Shown one piece after another: positions 42,172 to 51,489 of a stretch of 64,000 nucleotides of DNA. The position numbers were made by a program, and so were the translations under genes. The notes under the pieces are model-generated. The model ran no database searches. It saw only the letters and a list, made by a program, of their open reading frames with translations, and was not told the DNA's origin. The DNA is from an uncultured Clostridia bacterium (GTDB taxonomy: Bacteria > Bacillota > Clostridia > Christensenellales > Borkfalkiaceae): assembly GCA_947625025.1 (NCBI GenBank), contig CANQMQ010000001.1:62001-126000 (forward strand), given 5' to 3'. The stretch's first letter is position 1. Every line of letters starts with the position of its first letter.

Positions 42172-43269
42172 TTAATTGGGAAGGGTGCGGTTGGCGGCAA
42201 ACCAATCAGTCTCGGGAAGGGGAATGGAGTGATTGCTCCCCTTCACGGTAGGCGCCCCGCCCGCCGAGCTCACCACGATATTGCCGTTGAGGGATCTATA
42301 CCCCTCGCTTGAGCTATCATCGACTTCCGAAGTCACATAGATCTTCGTGGTGTACTTCGCAATGCGGTTGATCGCGTCCTGCGTCGGGAAGGTGTTGTTC
42401 TTGTTCTTTGTATACTCCGTGGAGCCCGCCACGCAGCAGACGCACACGATTTGGGGCTTGATGACGGAGAGAAGTTCATCGGAGGAGGAAGTCTTGCTGC
42501 CGTGGTGCCCCGCCTTGTAGAGGACGCACTGCGGGAGTTCGTTGTTTTCCGCGAGCTTCACCTCGCCCTCCCCTTCTAAGTCGCCCGTGAGGAGGAAGTT
42601 TTGCTGCCCCTGGCGGAGCAGGATACATACGGAGTAGTTGTTTTCATTGCTCGCGTTGTGGTCGTAATAATAATTGTAGAGGATCTCGAAGGAGATGCCC
42701 TCCCCGATGGAATACGAACGCTTTGCGCCGTCCTCTTCGTTATAGCATTGGAGGGCGGTATAGTGGGTGGCGCCCGCCTTCACCTCCTCATCGCGGGAGG
42801 CGTAGTAGCGCTTCAAGACCTGTGAATTGGAATTGGTCTTAGGGAAATCGATGATCACCTCGCACTCGTAGTGCTTGAAGATGCTCTCATAGCTCGAATT
42901 CCCCGCAAGGGCGGCGATGTGATCCTGATGCCCGTGAGTGACAATGACGTATTCGAGGGTGCCGTCCGTGCAGTATGTATCGATATACTTCGTAATGGTG
43001 GGCGCCGAATCTTCACGGGAACCCGCATCGATGAGAATATCGACGTCGCCCGATTTGATGTAGATGCAGTCCCCCGCATACGCATTGCCGAGCTCCAAGA
43101 AATGCAGGGAGAGCGCCGCGGTGTTTGCGGGCGGATCTTCGGGCGTGGGCGTAGAAGGCTCCGGGTTGCGGCGGTAGATGAGGAAGTACCAAGCGGCAAC
43201 GCCGACGGCGATGGCGATCACGAGCACGATGATGGTGACGACGATGATGATCCTTGATTTTCTCGACAT
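42172..43269 (-). CDS. Membrane-anchored ComEC-like MBL hydrolase
   Basis: 365 residues. An N-terminal signal anchor (about 7-31) and a Pro/Thr-rich linker precede an MBL domain with THGHQDHI and AGHHGSKTSSSDELL. That pattern belongs to the C-terminal nuclease-like domain of ComEC/Rec2. The ComEC channel part is absent. Stand-alone secreted versions are common in Clostridia, and their substrate is not established. It lies 17 nt after the arabinofuranosidase gene and may be co-transcribed. Confidence 0.85.
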   Translation of the reverse strand: MSRKSRIIIVVTIIVLVIAIAVGVAAWYFLIYRRNPEPSTPTPEDPPANTAALSLHFLELGNAYAGDCIYIKSGDVDILIDAGSREDSAPTITKYIDTYCTDGTLEYVIVTHGHQDHIAALAGNSSYESIFKHYECEVIIDFPKTNSNSQVLKRYYASRDEEVKAGATHYTALQCYNEEDGAKRSYSIGEGISFEILYNYYYDHNASNENNYSVCILLRQGQQNFLLTGDLEGEGEVKLAENNELPQCVLYKAGHHGSKTSSSDELLSVIKPQIVCVCCVAGSTEYTKNKNNTFPTQDAINRIAKYTTKIYVTSEVDDSSSEGYRSLNGNIVVSSAGGAPTVKGSNHSIPLPETDWFAANRTLPN

Positions 43270-43286
43270 AATTTATCCTATGAAAT

Positions 43287-44822
43287 TTATTTTGTGCGGA
43301 AGGTGACAAAACTCCAGCTCATCGGGGGAAGGCGGAGGCTGACTTTGCCATCCTTGACGGCGGGCACTTCCCGCTCGGAGGGCACCACTTCGTCGGGGCG
43401 ATCGAAGCCGTTGGTGGCGGCAAGGTCCGAGTTCGCCATTTCGAGGTACATCTCCCCCTCGAGGTCTCCGAAAGAGCGGAGCTCGAGCTCAACCTCCCGT
43501 GAAGAGCCGCTGTAATTGCAGAGGGATACGCTCACCCTGCCGTTTTGCCTATCATGGCAGACGGCCTCGTTGATATACCGCGCCGTGCCGTACATATTCT
43601 CAAACGTATCGGAATCCGAGAAGGTGCGCACCGTCTCCCCCTTTGCGTAGTTTGCGATGTACTTGAAGGGATAGAAGGTGGTCTGTTTGAACGTCCTCCC
43701 CCCCTTCTCCGTCATGATGGGGGCAATCACGTTCACGAGTTGGGCAAGGCAGCCGAGTTTTACGACGTCGCAGTTGTTGAGGAGAGTGTTCATGAGGCCC
43801 GCAAACACGAGGGCATCGCGGAAGGTGTACACATCCTCCAAGAGATGGGGCGCCTTCTTCCACAGGGGCTCCAAGCGGGGCGCTGTCACAGACCAGATAT
43901 TCCACTCGTCGAAGGAGATCTTCACCTGCTTCTTGGAGCGGACTTTGGCGCGGACATACTCGATGGTCGCCCTGAGCGTCCCGATGTACTCATGCATATC
44001 GTCCGCTGAGCCCAAGAAATCCTCGAGCGGGTTCTCCCGCTCCTCGCTGTACATATAGTAGCGGTGCATGGAGAGGTAATCCACCTGCTTATAGGTGTTT
44101 TCGAGGACAATACGGTCCCATTCGGGGAAGGTCTTCATCTCATGGTTGGAAGAGCCCGATACGATGAGCTTTAAGGGGGTTTGCGACCATTTCTTATTCT
44201 TTTCCACCATCCCCCCGTTTGCCCACCGCATGACTTTGGCGGCCTCGAGCGCCTTCTTGCCGTATTCATCGGCCGTGAGATGCCCGATTTGCCAAGGGCC
44301 GTCCATCTCATTTCCGATGCACCAATAGCGGACATGGTATGGCTCAACGCTCCCGTTTGCCTTCCGCATCTCCGAAATATCGGTGCCGCCCTCATGGTTA
44401 CAGTATTCCACGAGTTGGGCCGCATCGCGGATGGTGCCCGTGCCCATATTCACTGCCATCATGGGCTCGATGCCGGCTACCCTGCACCACTTCATGAATT
44501 CATCGGTGCCGAATTCGTTGGGCTCCGTCGTAAACCATGCGAGGTCGAGGCGGGTGGGGCGCTTCTCCTTGGGCCCGATGCCGTCTCTCCAATCGTAACC
44601 CGAGAGGAAGTTCCCCCCGGGATACCGCACGACGGGCACCCCAAGCTCCCTGATGAGCCCAATGACGTCTCTTCGGAATCCGTTTTCATCCGCAGTCGGG
44701 TGATTTGGTTCATAGATGCCCTCGTAGACGGCCCTTCCCAAATGCTCGATAAAGGAGCCGTAGAGATTGGGTGAAATTTCACCCACGGTGAGATTTGCAT
44801 CCGCAAAAATTTTGGTTTTCAT
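43287..44822 (-). CDS. Alpha-N-arabinofuranosidase (GH51)
   Basis: A 511-residue retaining glycosidase that removes arabinofuranosyl side chains. Acid/base Glu is in RYWCIGNEMDGPW and nucleophile Glu in ISFDEWNIW; RYPGGNFLSGYDWRDG is another hallmark. No signal peptide, so it acts on oligosaccharides taken into the cell. Last arabinose gene of the block. The released L-arabinose would enter AraA-AraB-AraD encoded upstream. Confidence 0.94.
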   Translation of the reverse strand: MKTKIFADANLTVGEISPNLYGSFIEHLGRAVYEGIYEPNHPTADENGFRRDVIGLIRELGVPVVRYPGGNFLSGYDWRDGIGPKEKRPTRLDLAWFTTEPNEFGTDEFMKWCRVAGIEPMMAVNMGTGTIRDAAQLVEYCNHEGGTDISEMRKANGSVEPYHVRYWCIGNEMDGPWQIGHLTADEYGKKALEAAKVMRWANGGMVEKNKKWSQTPLKLIVSGSSNHEMKTFPEWDRIVLENTYKQVDYLSMHRYYMYSEERENPLEDFLGSADDMHEYIGTLRATIEYVRAKVRSKKQVKISFDEWNIWSVTAPRLEPLWKKAPHLLEDVYTFRDALVFAGLMNTLLNNCDVVKLGCLAQLVNVIAPIMTEKGGRTFKQTTFYPFKYIANYAKGETVRTFSDSDTFENMYGTARYINEAVCHDRQNGRVSVSLCNYSGSSREVELELRSFGDLEGEMYLEMANSDLAATNGFDRPDEVVPSEREVPAVKDGKVSLRLPPMSWSFVTFRTK

Positions 44823-44840
44823 GGTGTCCCCCCTCTTTTT

Positions 44841-45185
44841 TCAGACGATGCCGAGCATGGCGGCGATGTTGACTACGGCGTCGTCGATGTTGTGCAAAAA
44901 CTTGTTGAGCGCCTTCTGCGCACCCGCGTCGATTACCCCATCCTCCGTTGTGCGAAGCACGGCGATGATCATATCGAAATTCTCATAAATGACGTCACAA
45001 TCGGGGTCGATGGCACGAAAGACTTCATCCTCGCTCCCCTTTTGGACGGCGTACATCTCTTTGATCGCCTGATTCATCTCGGTAAACAGCTCCACGTTGC
45101 CGCGGCGGAAGAGCTCCGCCATCGTGCCGTTGAGCCGCACGAGCTGTTCAATGAATTTCACATGCTGTTCGTTGGCCTCTTCCAT
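44841..45185 (-). CDS. Small helical protein of unknown function
   Basis: 114 residues, acidic and predicted mostly alpha-helical, no Cys in a motif, no membrane segment. I do not recognise the family. ATG overlaps the stop of the pyrophosphorylase gene by 1 nt (TAATG), and the GH51 gene follows after 18 nt, so it is part of the arabinose block and translationally coupled. Confidence 0.7.
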   Translation of the reverse strand: MEEANEQHVKFIEQLVRLNGTMAELFRRGNVELFTEMNQAIKEMYAVQKGSEDEVFRAIDPDCDVIYENFDMIIAVLRTTEDGVIDAGAQKALNKFLHNIDDAVVNIAAMLGIV

Positions 45186-46384
45186 TACAGAATCACTCCG
45201 TTTCGTTTGAGCAGTTCACGCGCGGTTTCCACGCTGTCTACCCCCGTCCTGCCCTTGACGGGGGCGAATTCATGTTCTCGCACCACTTCAAAGGGAAGGC
45301 AGCTTCCCATGAGGGTGACGAGGTCTAAGATGAGCGTTTCGAACTTGTACCCGTTCTCCGCTTGGGGATGCACGGTTGCGCCGTTCTCGAAATATGGAAT
45401 TTTCTTCTTGACGACGTGCATCGGGATCTTGCTTGCGGCGATCTCTTTGAGCTTCTCCCGCTCGAAGAGGTAGTTTAGAATTACGCCGTAGCGGTAAATA
45501 AGCTCCCCGCATTCATCCCGCAAATTCGCCATTTCGGGGCTCAGCTCATAGTATTCAATTACGGAGGGCCTGCCGCCGCGGTTGCACAGCACCCCCACCC
45601 GCTCTTCGGGGAAGGCCTTGGAGACGACCTTCGCCCCACTCTTCGCCCCGCTCTTTATGGTGGCGCCGATGAATACGGGGTCCGCCATCTTCTGAAGGGG
45701 ATTATCCACCGAAAATACGTTGAACCACTTCACTTCGGGAAGATTTTGGAGGAGCCCCGAGCGCATAAGGGAGGAATACCATCCCCCGTTGCCGTTGGGC
45801 GAAAGGGCGAGCGAGCCCTCGTCCTCCAAAAGAAGCCGCCCCTCCAAATCGACGCAGGGCGCGGTATCCTGCTCGAAGAAGAAAATTTTCTCCTTGGGAT
45901 ACCCGAAATAGCTATGCTCCCGGAAGAAGGTGCGGGTCGCCGAATCGGTGAGGCGGCTCGTCATGATGAGGAGGGGCGCCCTCCGCCCGCAGACTTCCGT
46001 TGCTCGCTTGAGGTTTTCGATGAGCAGGCTATAGAGGGAGTGCGGCTCGGTAATTCCGATATCGAAGGTACCCTTGGGGCCGTCTGCGCCGAGGCGGGTC
46101 CCCGCCCCGCCCGCAAGCAGGACTGCGGCGACCTCTCCCCGTGCGAGGGCGGCATTGCCGATTTCCGCAAATTCCTCCCTGTTTTCTTCAATTTGTTTTA
46201 CGGATAGCCCCTGTATGGGGGCAATACCCCCCTCTGAGGGTGTGGGGCCGCGGGAGCGCAACATCTCCCAATCCACCGCATAAAGCTGCTCAAAAAGGTG
46301 CTTACGCTTCTCTTCCGTAAGCCCATCGAGCACGGGGATCAAGTGCGATTGCCCCTCTCTTTTCAGAATCTCATAGAGCTCCAT
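45185..46384 (-). CDS. UDP-sugar pyrophosphorylase (UAP1/UGP-type)
   Basis: A 399-residue nucleotidyltransferase. LLAGGAGTRLGADGPKG is the uridylyl-binding loop, and SPNGNGGWYSSL matches the PDGNGG segment of the eukaryotic-type UAP1/AGX family rather than bacterial GalU or GlmU. It probably couples a sugar 1-phosphate with UTP. The sugar could be galactose 1-phosphate from the GH36 enzyme's product, GlcNAc 1-phosphate or glucose 1-phosphate; the sequence does not settle it. ATG 46384 follows AGGAGG; the TTG five codons upstream is rejected. Confidence 0.82.
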   Translation of the reverse strand: MELYEILKREGQSHLIPVLDGLTEEKRKHLFEQLYAVDWEMLRSRGPTPSEGGIAPIQGLSVKQIEENREEFAEIGNAALARGEVAAVLLAGGAGTRLGADGPKGTFDIGITEPHSLYSLLIENLKRATEVCGRRAPLLIMTSRLTDSATRTFFREHSYFGYPKEKIFFFEQDTAPCVDLEGRLLLEDEGSLALSPNGNGGWYSSLMRSGLLQNLPEVKWFNVFSVDNPLQKMADPVFIGATIKSGAKSGAKVVSKAFPEERVGVLCNRGGRPSVIEYYELSPEMANLRDECGELIYRYGVILNYLFEREKLKEIAASKIPMHVVKKKIPYFENGATVHPQAENGYKFETLILDLVTLMGSCLPFEVVREHEFAPVKGRTGVDSVETARELLKRNGVIL

Positions 46385-46410
46385 AGCGCCTCCTGCCAAG
46401 TTTTATCGCG

Positions 46411-48465
46411 TTAAACCGCCCGCTCGAGCAGGAATGCGCCCGCATGGAAGGCCTCACCCTGAATTTTGAGCACGGCTTCATCTTCAGAAAAGGCGAGGTC
46501 GGTATACGCTCTCTGCACGCTGTACCCCTCGAGGGGAAGCTCCACTTCCTCGTTGCAATCAAGGAAATGCACGACGACGAGGCGGCGGTTGAAGTAATCC
46601 TTCACATAGATTTGCCTGCCGACGGGGGCACGGTAATTCTCCACATTACAATCGATGCGGCGAATATCTCCGTTTCTTACGATGTCCTTGACGTCCGAAT
46701 AGAAGTCGAGCCCCTCCTTGATGACGGCATATTTCTCCTTTTGGCGGGGGTTGATTTCCCCCGAGAGGCAAATTCTGCCGAGCATGGCGGCGCACAGCGA
46801 ATAGATGGTGCGGCTATCGGGCTCCTTTTTCCGAATGACTGCCCAAATTTGGGACTGCCTTGCGGGGACGACGCGGGAGACATTGGCGGCGACGAGCGGA
46901 ATTTCGGGGCATTCATGCGCATCCGAGAAGGAGCACATGGAGACGAGCCCCATGCGGAGGGGTTCGATACGGCTTCCCCCTGAGGAGCAGTTTTCAATGA
47001 CGAGCCCCGGCACGGCCTGAGAGAGGCGTTTGAGCCAAGCAAGGCTCTCCTCCGTTACCTGCCTTCCCCCCTCTCCGAGGCTATCATCGCCGTCACAGCC
47101 GATTCCGATGTTGTCATTGTAGTCTATTTTGATGTATTCGAAGCCGTTTTGAGTGAGCATATCCGTCACCTTTCTATCGAGGTAGCGGCGCACGCTCTCC
47201 TTTCTCAAATCGAGGAAGCGGCGGTTCTTGCTCGTGATGAGGGCGCCATCCCGCTTCAAGAGGGCCTCCTCGATGGTGAAGAGCTCACTATCCCGCCCCG
47301 CAACTTCGAATTCAAACCAAATGCCCGCCTTCATCCCCTTTTCTTTGATGGCGTCTACGGTGCGGCGCATATCGGGGAAGTATTCGGGGTTGATATTCCA
47401 ATCCCCGATGGCGTTACACCACCCCTTATCGAGCGGCTTATACCAACCGCAGTCAATGACGAAGTACTTGACGCCGAGCGGGGCAACGGCGGCGAGCTGT
47501 TTTGTAATTTTCTCCTCAGTGGGAGACCCCCATGTCGCACAGTATTCATTGTACAGCACGGGCATGTCGTTTTCGGAGGCGGGCACGGCAAGCCTTCTCT
47601 CCTGTTCATGGATGAGGGCGTTGCATACGGCATTCAGCCCCCCGCGCTTTACCGTAATGCGGGCACAGTGGGTGGTGAAAAAGCCGCCCGCGGGAATGGT
47701 CTTGCGCCAATGCCCCGTCTCGTAATCGGCAAGGCCGCCCGAGAGCGCACACGTCTCCTTCTCCTCGTACACTTCCATCTGCCACGAGTAGGGCGCTTCG
47801 GGCATGACTGCCCAAGTGATATCTCTTCCCTCATCCTCGATCGCCGCAAACGGGAACCAACCGCGGTTGGGCATCGAACCGTTCTGCCCCCACTTTTCCA
47901 CCTTCACGCCGTACCGCGCCCAGCTCATCTCCATGCCGAGATGGGAGAAGGGATCGGTACGAAGGCGGCACTCACGGGACCAAGCGCTCGTCATTCTGTG
48001 GAGCTTGAGGCCGCGCGTCGTGCCGTCCTCCCCCGCGATTCCGCTCATGGAAAAGCTCGAAAGGTGCTCCAACGTGCGGGGCTTCTTGGTGCGATTTTCG
48101 TATTTTATGTACGTCGTAAACACGCCCGTGCGCTTATCGTAGGTGAGGGTGTGGATGAAATCGTTCCCCTCCCCATCCGTGAGGTAGGTGTTGAGGTTGC
48201 CGCTCGCAAAATCCACCTGCCGCACGACTTTCAGGGCGGTGGAGCTGTGGTTGCGCATGGTGACGCCGAGCGTGTAATCGATGAGCGCCTCGTCCCCCGT
48301 AAACGCAACCTGCACCAAGCTATCGAGGCAGAGTTTCTTGGGCTCCACCTTCACATCCTTGGGATAGAAGGCGATGCCTACCGTCGTCTTTCCCTCATGC
48401 CCCTCGATGGGCGTCTCTACATAGTACACGGCGGTGTCGCCATAGATGTACTGCTTGAAAAACAT
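46411..48465 (-). CDS. GH36-type alpha-galactosidase
   Basis: A 684-residue glycoside hydrolase. An N-terminal beta-sandwich is followed by a TIM barrel (YFVIDCGWYKPLDKG) with nucleophile Asp in YIKIDYND. ENCSSGGSRIEPL and SDAHE carry the acid/base region. No signal peptide. GH36 acts on alpha-galactosides; related enzymes can accept beta-L-arabinopyranosides, which would suit this operon. ATG 48465 follows GAGGAG; the upstream TTG reading is rejected. Confidence 0.88.
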   Translation of the reverse strand: MFFKQYIYGDTAVYYVETPIEGHEGKTTVGIAFYPKDVKVEPKKLCLDSLVQVAFTGDEALIDYTLGVTMRNHSSTALKVVRQVDFASGNLNTYLTDGEGNDFIHTLTYDKRTGVFTTYIKYENRTKKPRTLEHLSSFSMSGIAGEDGTTRGLKLHRMTSAWSRECRLRTDPFSHLGMEMSWARYGVKVEKWGQNGSMPNRGWFPFAAIEDEGRDITWAVMPEAPYSWQMEVYEEKETCALSGGLADYETGHWRKTIPAGGFFTTHCARITVKRGGLNAVCNALIHEQERRLAVPASENDMPVLYNEYCATWGSPTEEKITKQLAAVAPLGVKYFVIDCGWYKPLDKGWCNAIGDWNINPEYFPDMRRTVDAIKEKGMKAGIWFEFEVAGRDSELFTIEEALLKRDGALITSKNRRFLDLRKESVRRYLDRKVTDMLTQNGFEYIKIDYNDNIGIGCDGDDSLGEGGRQVTEESLAWLKRLSQAVPGLVIENCSSGGSRIEPLRMGLVSMCSFSDAHECPEIPLVAANVSRVVPARQSQIWAVIRKKEPDSRTIYSLCAAMLGRICLSGEINPRQKEKYAVIKEGLDFYSDVKDIVRNGDIRRIDCNVENYRAPVGRQIYVKDYFNRRLVVVHFLDCNEEVELPLEGYSVQRAYTDLAFSEDEAVLKIQGEAFHAGAFLLERAV

Positions 48466-48484
48466 GTCTCTCCTCAATACGAAT

Positions 48485-48508
48485 CGGGGCGGTACGAAAA
48501 AGTACCGC
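48485..48508 (-). promoter_or_regulatory. Hairpin between araA and the GH36 gene
   Basis: Perfect stem GGGCGGTAC with GTACCGCCC around a short loop, without a U-tract. Likely an mRNA-stabilising or processing stem within the arabinose operon. Confidence 0.5.
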
Positions 48509-48528
48509 CCTGACGGTGTTGCTATCGC

Positions 48529-49989
48529 TTATCTTCTGGCCTTCCAAATGGTATCGGCCCACATGAGTTGCTTCTTGAACTCTTCGATCTTGGTGTTCTC
48601 ATCGATCATCACGACTTCCACGCCCCACATATTGCCGAGGTCTGCCATCTCCTGCGCGGTAACTTTGGAGGAGACGACTGTGTGGTGCGCACCGCCCGCA
48701 TAGATCCATGCGGCGACGCCTTCCTTGAAGTTGGGCTGATATTTCCACATGAGGCCGCCTACGGGCAGGTTGGGCATCGGATGAGGATACTTCACAAGCT
48801 CGATCTTCTGGATGATGAGGCGCATTCTGTCCCCCATATCCACCATGGATACGGCAATGGCTTCGGGCGCTTCGATGCCTTCAAATACGAGGCGGGCGGG
48901 ATCGCTCTTGCCGCCGATGCTGAGCGGATGGACCTGAATTTCAGGCTTGGTCGCCGCAAACTGCGGGGAGACTTCGAGCATGTGCGCACCGAGGCAGAGG
49001 CCGTCCTCGAGGTCGTAGGTGTAGTCCTCCATGAGGCCCGTCCCCTCCTGGTCTGCCATGTACTGCATGGTAGCGCCGAGAGCGGCGATCTTCCAATCCC
49101 CCTCTGCACCGAAGCCGTAGCCCTTGCTCTGGAGGTCCTGAATGGCGAGCCCGGGGAGCTGATTCATCCCGTGGAGGGAGCCAAAGTGATCGACGATGCC
49201 GATGTAGCCGCCCTTATCCTTGCAGAAGCGGTCCATCGCAATTTCATACTTCGCCTGTTCGCGCACGACGCCCACGCGGTCCGTGCCCATCGTATACTTC
49301 TCGGCATACTCTGCCATCAGCGCATCGACATCCTCTTCGGAGACGGCGGAAATGTATTCCACGAGGTCGCCGATGGGATAGTAATCCACCTGCCAACCGA
49401 GCTTGATGTGGGCATCCACCTTATCCCCTTCGGTCACGGCGACGTCGCGCATGTTATCGGAGAAGCGGCAGACTTTCACCGTCTTGGAGAAATCGTAACC
49501 CGCGGCAACGCGGCACCAGGAAGCGAGCTCTCTGAGCGCTTCGGGATCCTTATAGTAGCCGACGATCACCTTGTTGTCCATGCGCAGCCGCGAGACGATG
49601 TAGCCGAATTCCCGATCGCCATGGGCAGCCTGGTTCTCATTCATGAAGTCCATATCGATGGTGTCATACGGGAGCTTCTCGTTGTACTGCGTTGCGAAGT
49701 GGCACATCGGCTTCTGCAACATGGAGAGGCCTTTGATCCACATCTTTGCGGGTGAGAAGGTGTGGCACCACGTGATGATGCCGATACAGTTCTTATCGGC
49801 ATTGACGCGCTTGACTGCTTCCACAACTTCATCCGAAGATTTGCAGGTGGTGAGGTAGCGGACGGTGACGGGAACGTACTTATTGACGTAGAACGCCATC
49901 TCGCGGGAGTGCTGGGCGACGTGTTCCAAAACGTCGTCGCCGTAAAGCGTCTGGGAACCGGTAAGCCAATAAACTACTTTTTCTTTCAT
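48529..49989 (-). CDS. araA: L-arabinose isomerase
   Basis: A 486-residue enzyme converting L-arabinose to L-ribulose. The N-terminus VVYWLTGSQTLYGDDVL, GIITWCHTFSPAKMWI and FGAEGDWKIAAL, together with the C-terminal GGAHHTVVSS, are family hallmarks. Mn-ligand Glu/His residues lie in this framework. Length is normal (about 490). Within the araB-araD-unknown-araA order. Confidence 0.97.
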   Translation of the reverse strand: MKEKVVYWLTGSQTLYGDDVLEHVAQHSREMAFYVNKYVPVTVRYLTTCKSSDEVVEAVKRVNADKNCIGIITWCHTFSPAKMWIKGLSMLQKPMCHFATQYNEKLPYDTIDMDFMNENQAAHGDREFGYIVSRLRMDNKVIVGYYKDPEALRELASWCRVAAGYDFSKTVKVCRFSDNMRDVAVTEGDKVDAHIKLGWQVDYYPIGDLVEYISAVSEEDVDALMAEYAEKYTMGTDRVGVVREQAKYEIAMDRFCKDKGGYIGIVDHFGSLHGMNQLPGLAIQDLQSKGYGFGAEGDWKIAALGATMQYMADQEGTGLMEDYTYDLEDGLCLGAHMLEVSPQFAATKPEIQVHPLSIGGKSDPARLVFEGIEAPEAIAVSMVDMGDRMRLIIQKIELVKYPHPMPNLPVGGLMWKYQPNFKEGVAAWIYAGGAHHTVVSSKVTAQEMADLGNMWGVEVVMIDENTKIEEFKKQLMWADTIWKARR

Positions 49990-50011
49990 TTTTTTATTCT
50001 CCTTTTATGAT

Positions 50012-50767
50012 TCAAAATGATTCGTCTTTGTCTTTGTTATATTCTTCGAGCACTGCATCGATAAGTTCATCGTTGCGGATATAATAATACTCATTCTTCG
50101 GGTGCTCGGCATCCTTCTTCACACAGCGGCAAAGCATTACCATGGGCGGATCGCCTGGTTCTGACTTCATGTGCAAGTTGAATAAACAATAGAGCTCGCC
50201 GTTATAATACAGCGTGTCTTTGAGGACGGTGTGTAATAGATCCCCCGAGAGATTTTTGAGTGTGACTTCATCGCCGATAGCGGGATAGTCGGGATCGCCA
50301 CTCCTCTTCGGGTCCTCGATGAATTCTAACGGAACCTGCACATCGCTATGAGCCAAAAATTCATCCAAGGCTTCTTCGATACTCCGCACATTGGACGAGG
50401 GATACAACCTGCGGTATCTCTCAAAGATGGTCTCTGTGAGTTTTCTATCCAAAATATACTCGTAATCTTTGCCGTCTCCGAAGGCACGGAACACAATTCC
50501 AACCTCGGCTCCCGTATCGGCAGGAAGCTCATTGCCAAACATGAAGTATTGCTCACACGGCACCACGATGATATATTTTTGGAATCCGTAGTAGATGTTT
50601 GCAACGAACTTCATCGGGGCTTCTGCGGGCTTCCCATCGATATGATAGCGAAAAGAATAGCGAAGCTCCGTCTTCCCGTTTTCGAGGGAGACGTTCTTCA
50701 CCCCTACCAAGCGGGTGATGGGATGGTCCTTGAACAGAAAAGTGTAGGTCTCCTTCCTTTCTTCCAT
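50012..50767 (-). CDS. Unknown protein in the arabinose operon
   Basis: 251 residues, acidic, no signal peptide or membrane segment. The N-terminal ~130 residues look like a mixed alpha/beta domain (FVANIYYGFQKYIIVVPC). The C-terminal ~75 (GELYCLFNLHMKSE to NDELIDAVLEEYN) resembles the small DUF1292 type, at low confidence. It lies between araD and araA with short gaps, so it is co-transcribed, but nothing in the sequence shows a role in arabinose use. Confidence 0.75.
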   Translation of the reverse strand: MEERKETYTFLFKDHPITRLVGVKNVSLENGKTELRYSFRYHIDGKPAEAPMKFVANIYYGFQKYIIVVPCEQYFMFGNELPADTGAEVGIVFRAFGDGKDYEYILDRKLTETIFERYRRLYPSSNVRSIEEALDEFLAHSDVQVPLEFIEDPKRSGDPDYPAIGDEVTLKNLSGDLLHTVLKDTLYYNGELYCLFNLHMKSEPGDPPMVMLCRCVKKDAEHPKNEYYYIRNDELIDAVLEEYNKDKDESF

Positions 50768-50778
50768 ACCTTTCCTCC

Positions 50779-51477
50779 CTATTTCTTCTGCCCGTAATAG
50801 GCATTCTTCCCATGTTTTCTCTGATAGTGCTTCTCGAGCATGAACTTATCCGCCCGCACCACGGTGGGATTTACCTGCTCGGTGATGGTGGCCATCTTCG
50901 CGACCTCTTCAATGACGGTAGCGTTGTAGACGGAGGCATCCGAATCCTTGCCGAACGCGAATACGCCGTGGCTCTTGATGAGGACGCCGGGCACTTCGAG
51001 AGGGTTGAGCTTATCTTCATGGAACTTCTCGATGATGGCAAGGCCCGTATTCTTCTCGTATTCCCCTTCGATCTCTGCCTGCGTCAGGGAGCGGGCGCAC
51101 GGGATATCCCCGTAGAAATAATCGGCGTGGGTCGTCCCGTAGAAGGGAATGGACCTGCCCGCCTGTGCCCAAGCGGTGGCGTAGGTGGAATGGGTGTGGG
51201 TGACGCCGCCCACATGCGGGAATGCCTTATAGAATTCGATATGGGTGGGCGTATCCGAAGAGGGGCGGAGCTCCCCTTCGACGACGTTCCCGTTCAGATC
51301 AACGACGACCATATCCTCGGGCCTCATCTCATCGTAGGAGACGCCGGAGGGCTTAATGACTACGAGTTTGCTCGCACGGTCGATTTCGGAGACATTTCCC
51401 CACGTAAACAGCACGAGGTGGTGCTTCACGAGGTCTAAATTGGCCTTCCATACCTTCTCTTTCAAAGCTTCAAGCAT
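50779..51477 (-). CDS. araD: L-ribulose-5-phosphate 4-epimerase
   Basis: A 232-residue class II aldolase-family enzyme converting L-ribulose 5-phosphate to D-xylulose 5-phosphate, the exit to the pentose phosphate pathway. Zn ligands are in VTHTHSTYATAWAQ and the Asp/Tyr region FYGTTHADYFYGDIPC. KPSGVSYDEM and VLIKSHGVFAFG bind substrate. The gene is 12 nt after araB. Confidence 0.97.
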   Translation of the reverse strand: MLEALKEKVWKANLDLVKHHLVLFTWGNVSEIDRASKLVVIKPSGVSYDEMRPEDMVVVDLNGNVVEGELRPSSDTPTHIEFYKAFPHVGGVTHTHSTYATAWAQAGRSIPFYGTTHADYFYGDIPCARSLTQAEIEGEYEKNTGLAIIEKFHEDKLNPLEVPGVLIKSHGVFAFGKDSDASVYNATVIEEVAKMATITEQVNPTVVRADKFMLEKHYQRKHGKNAYYGQKK

Positions 51478-51489
51478 AGCGTTTCTCCT

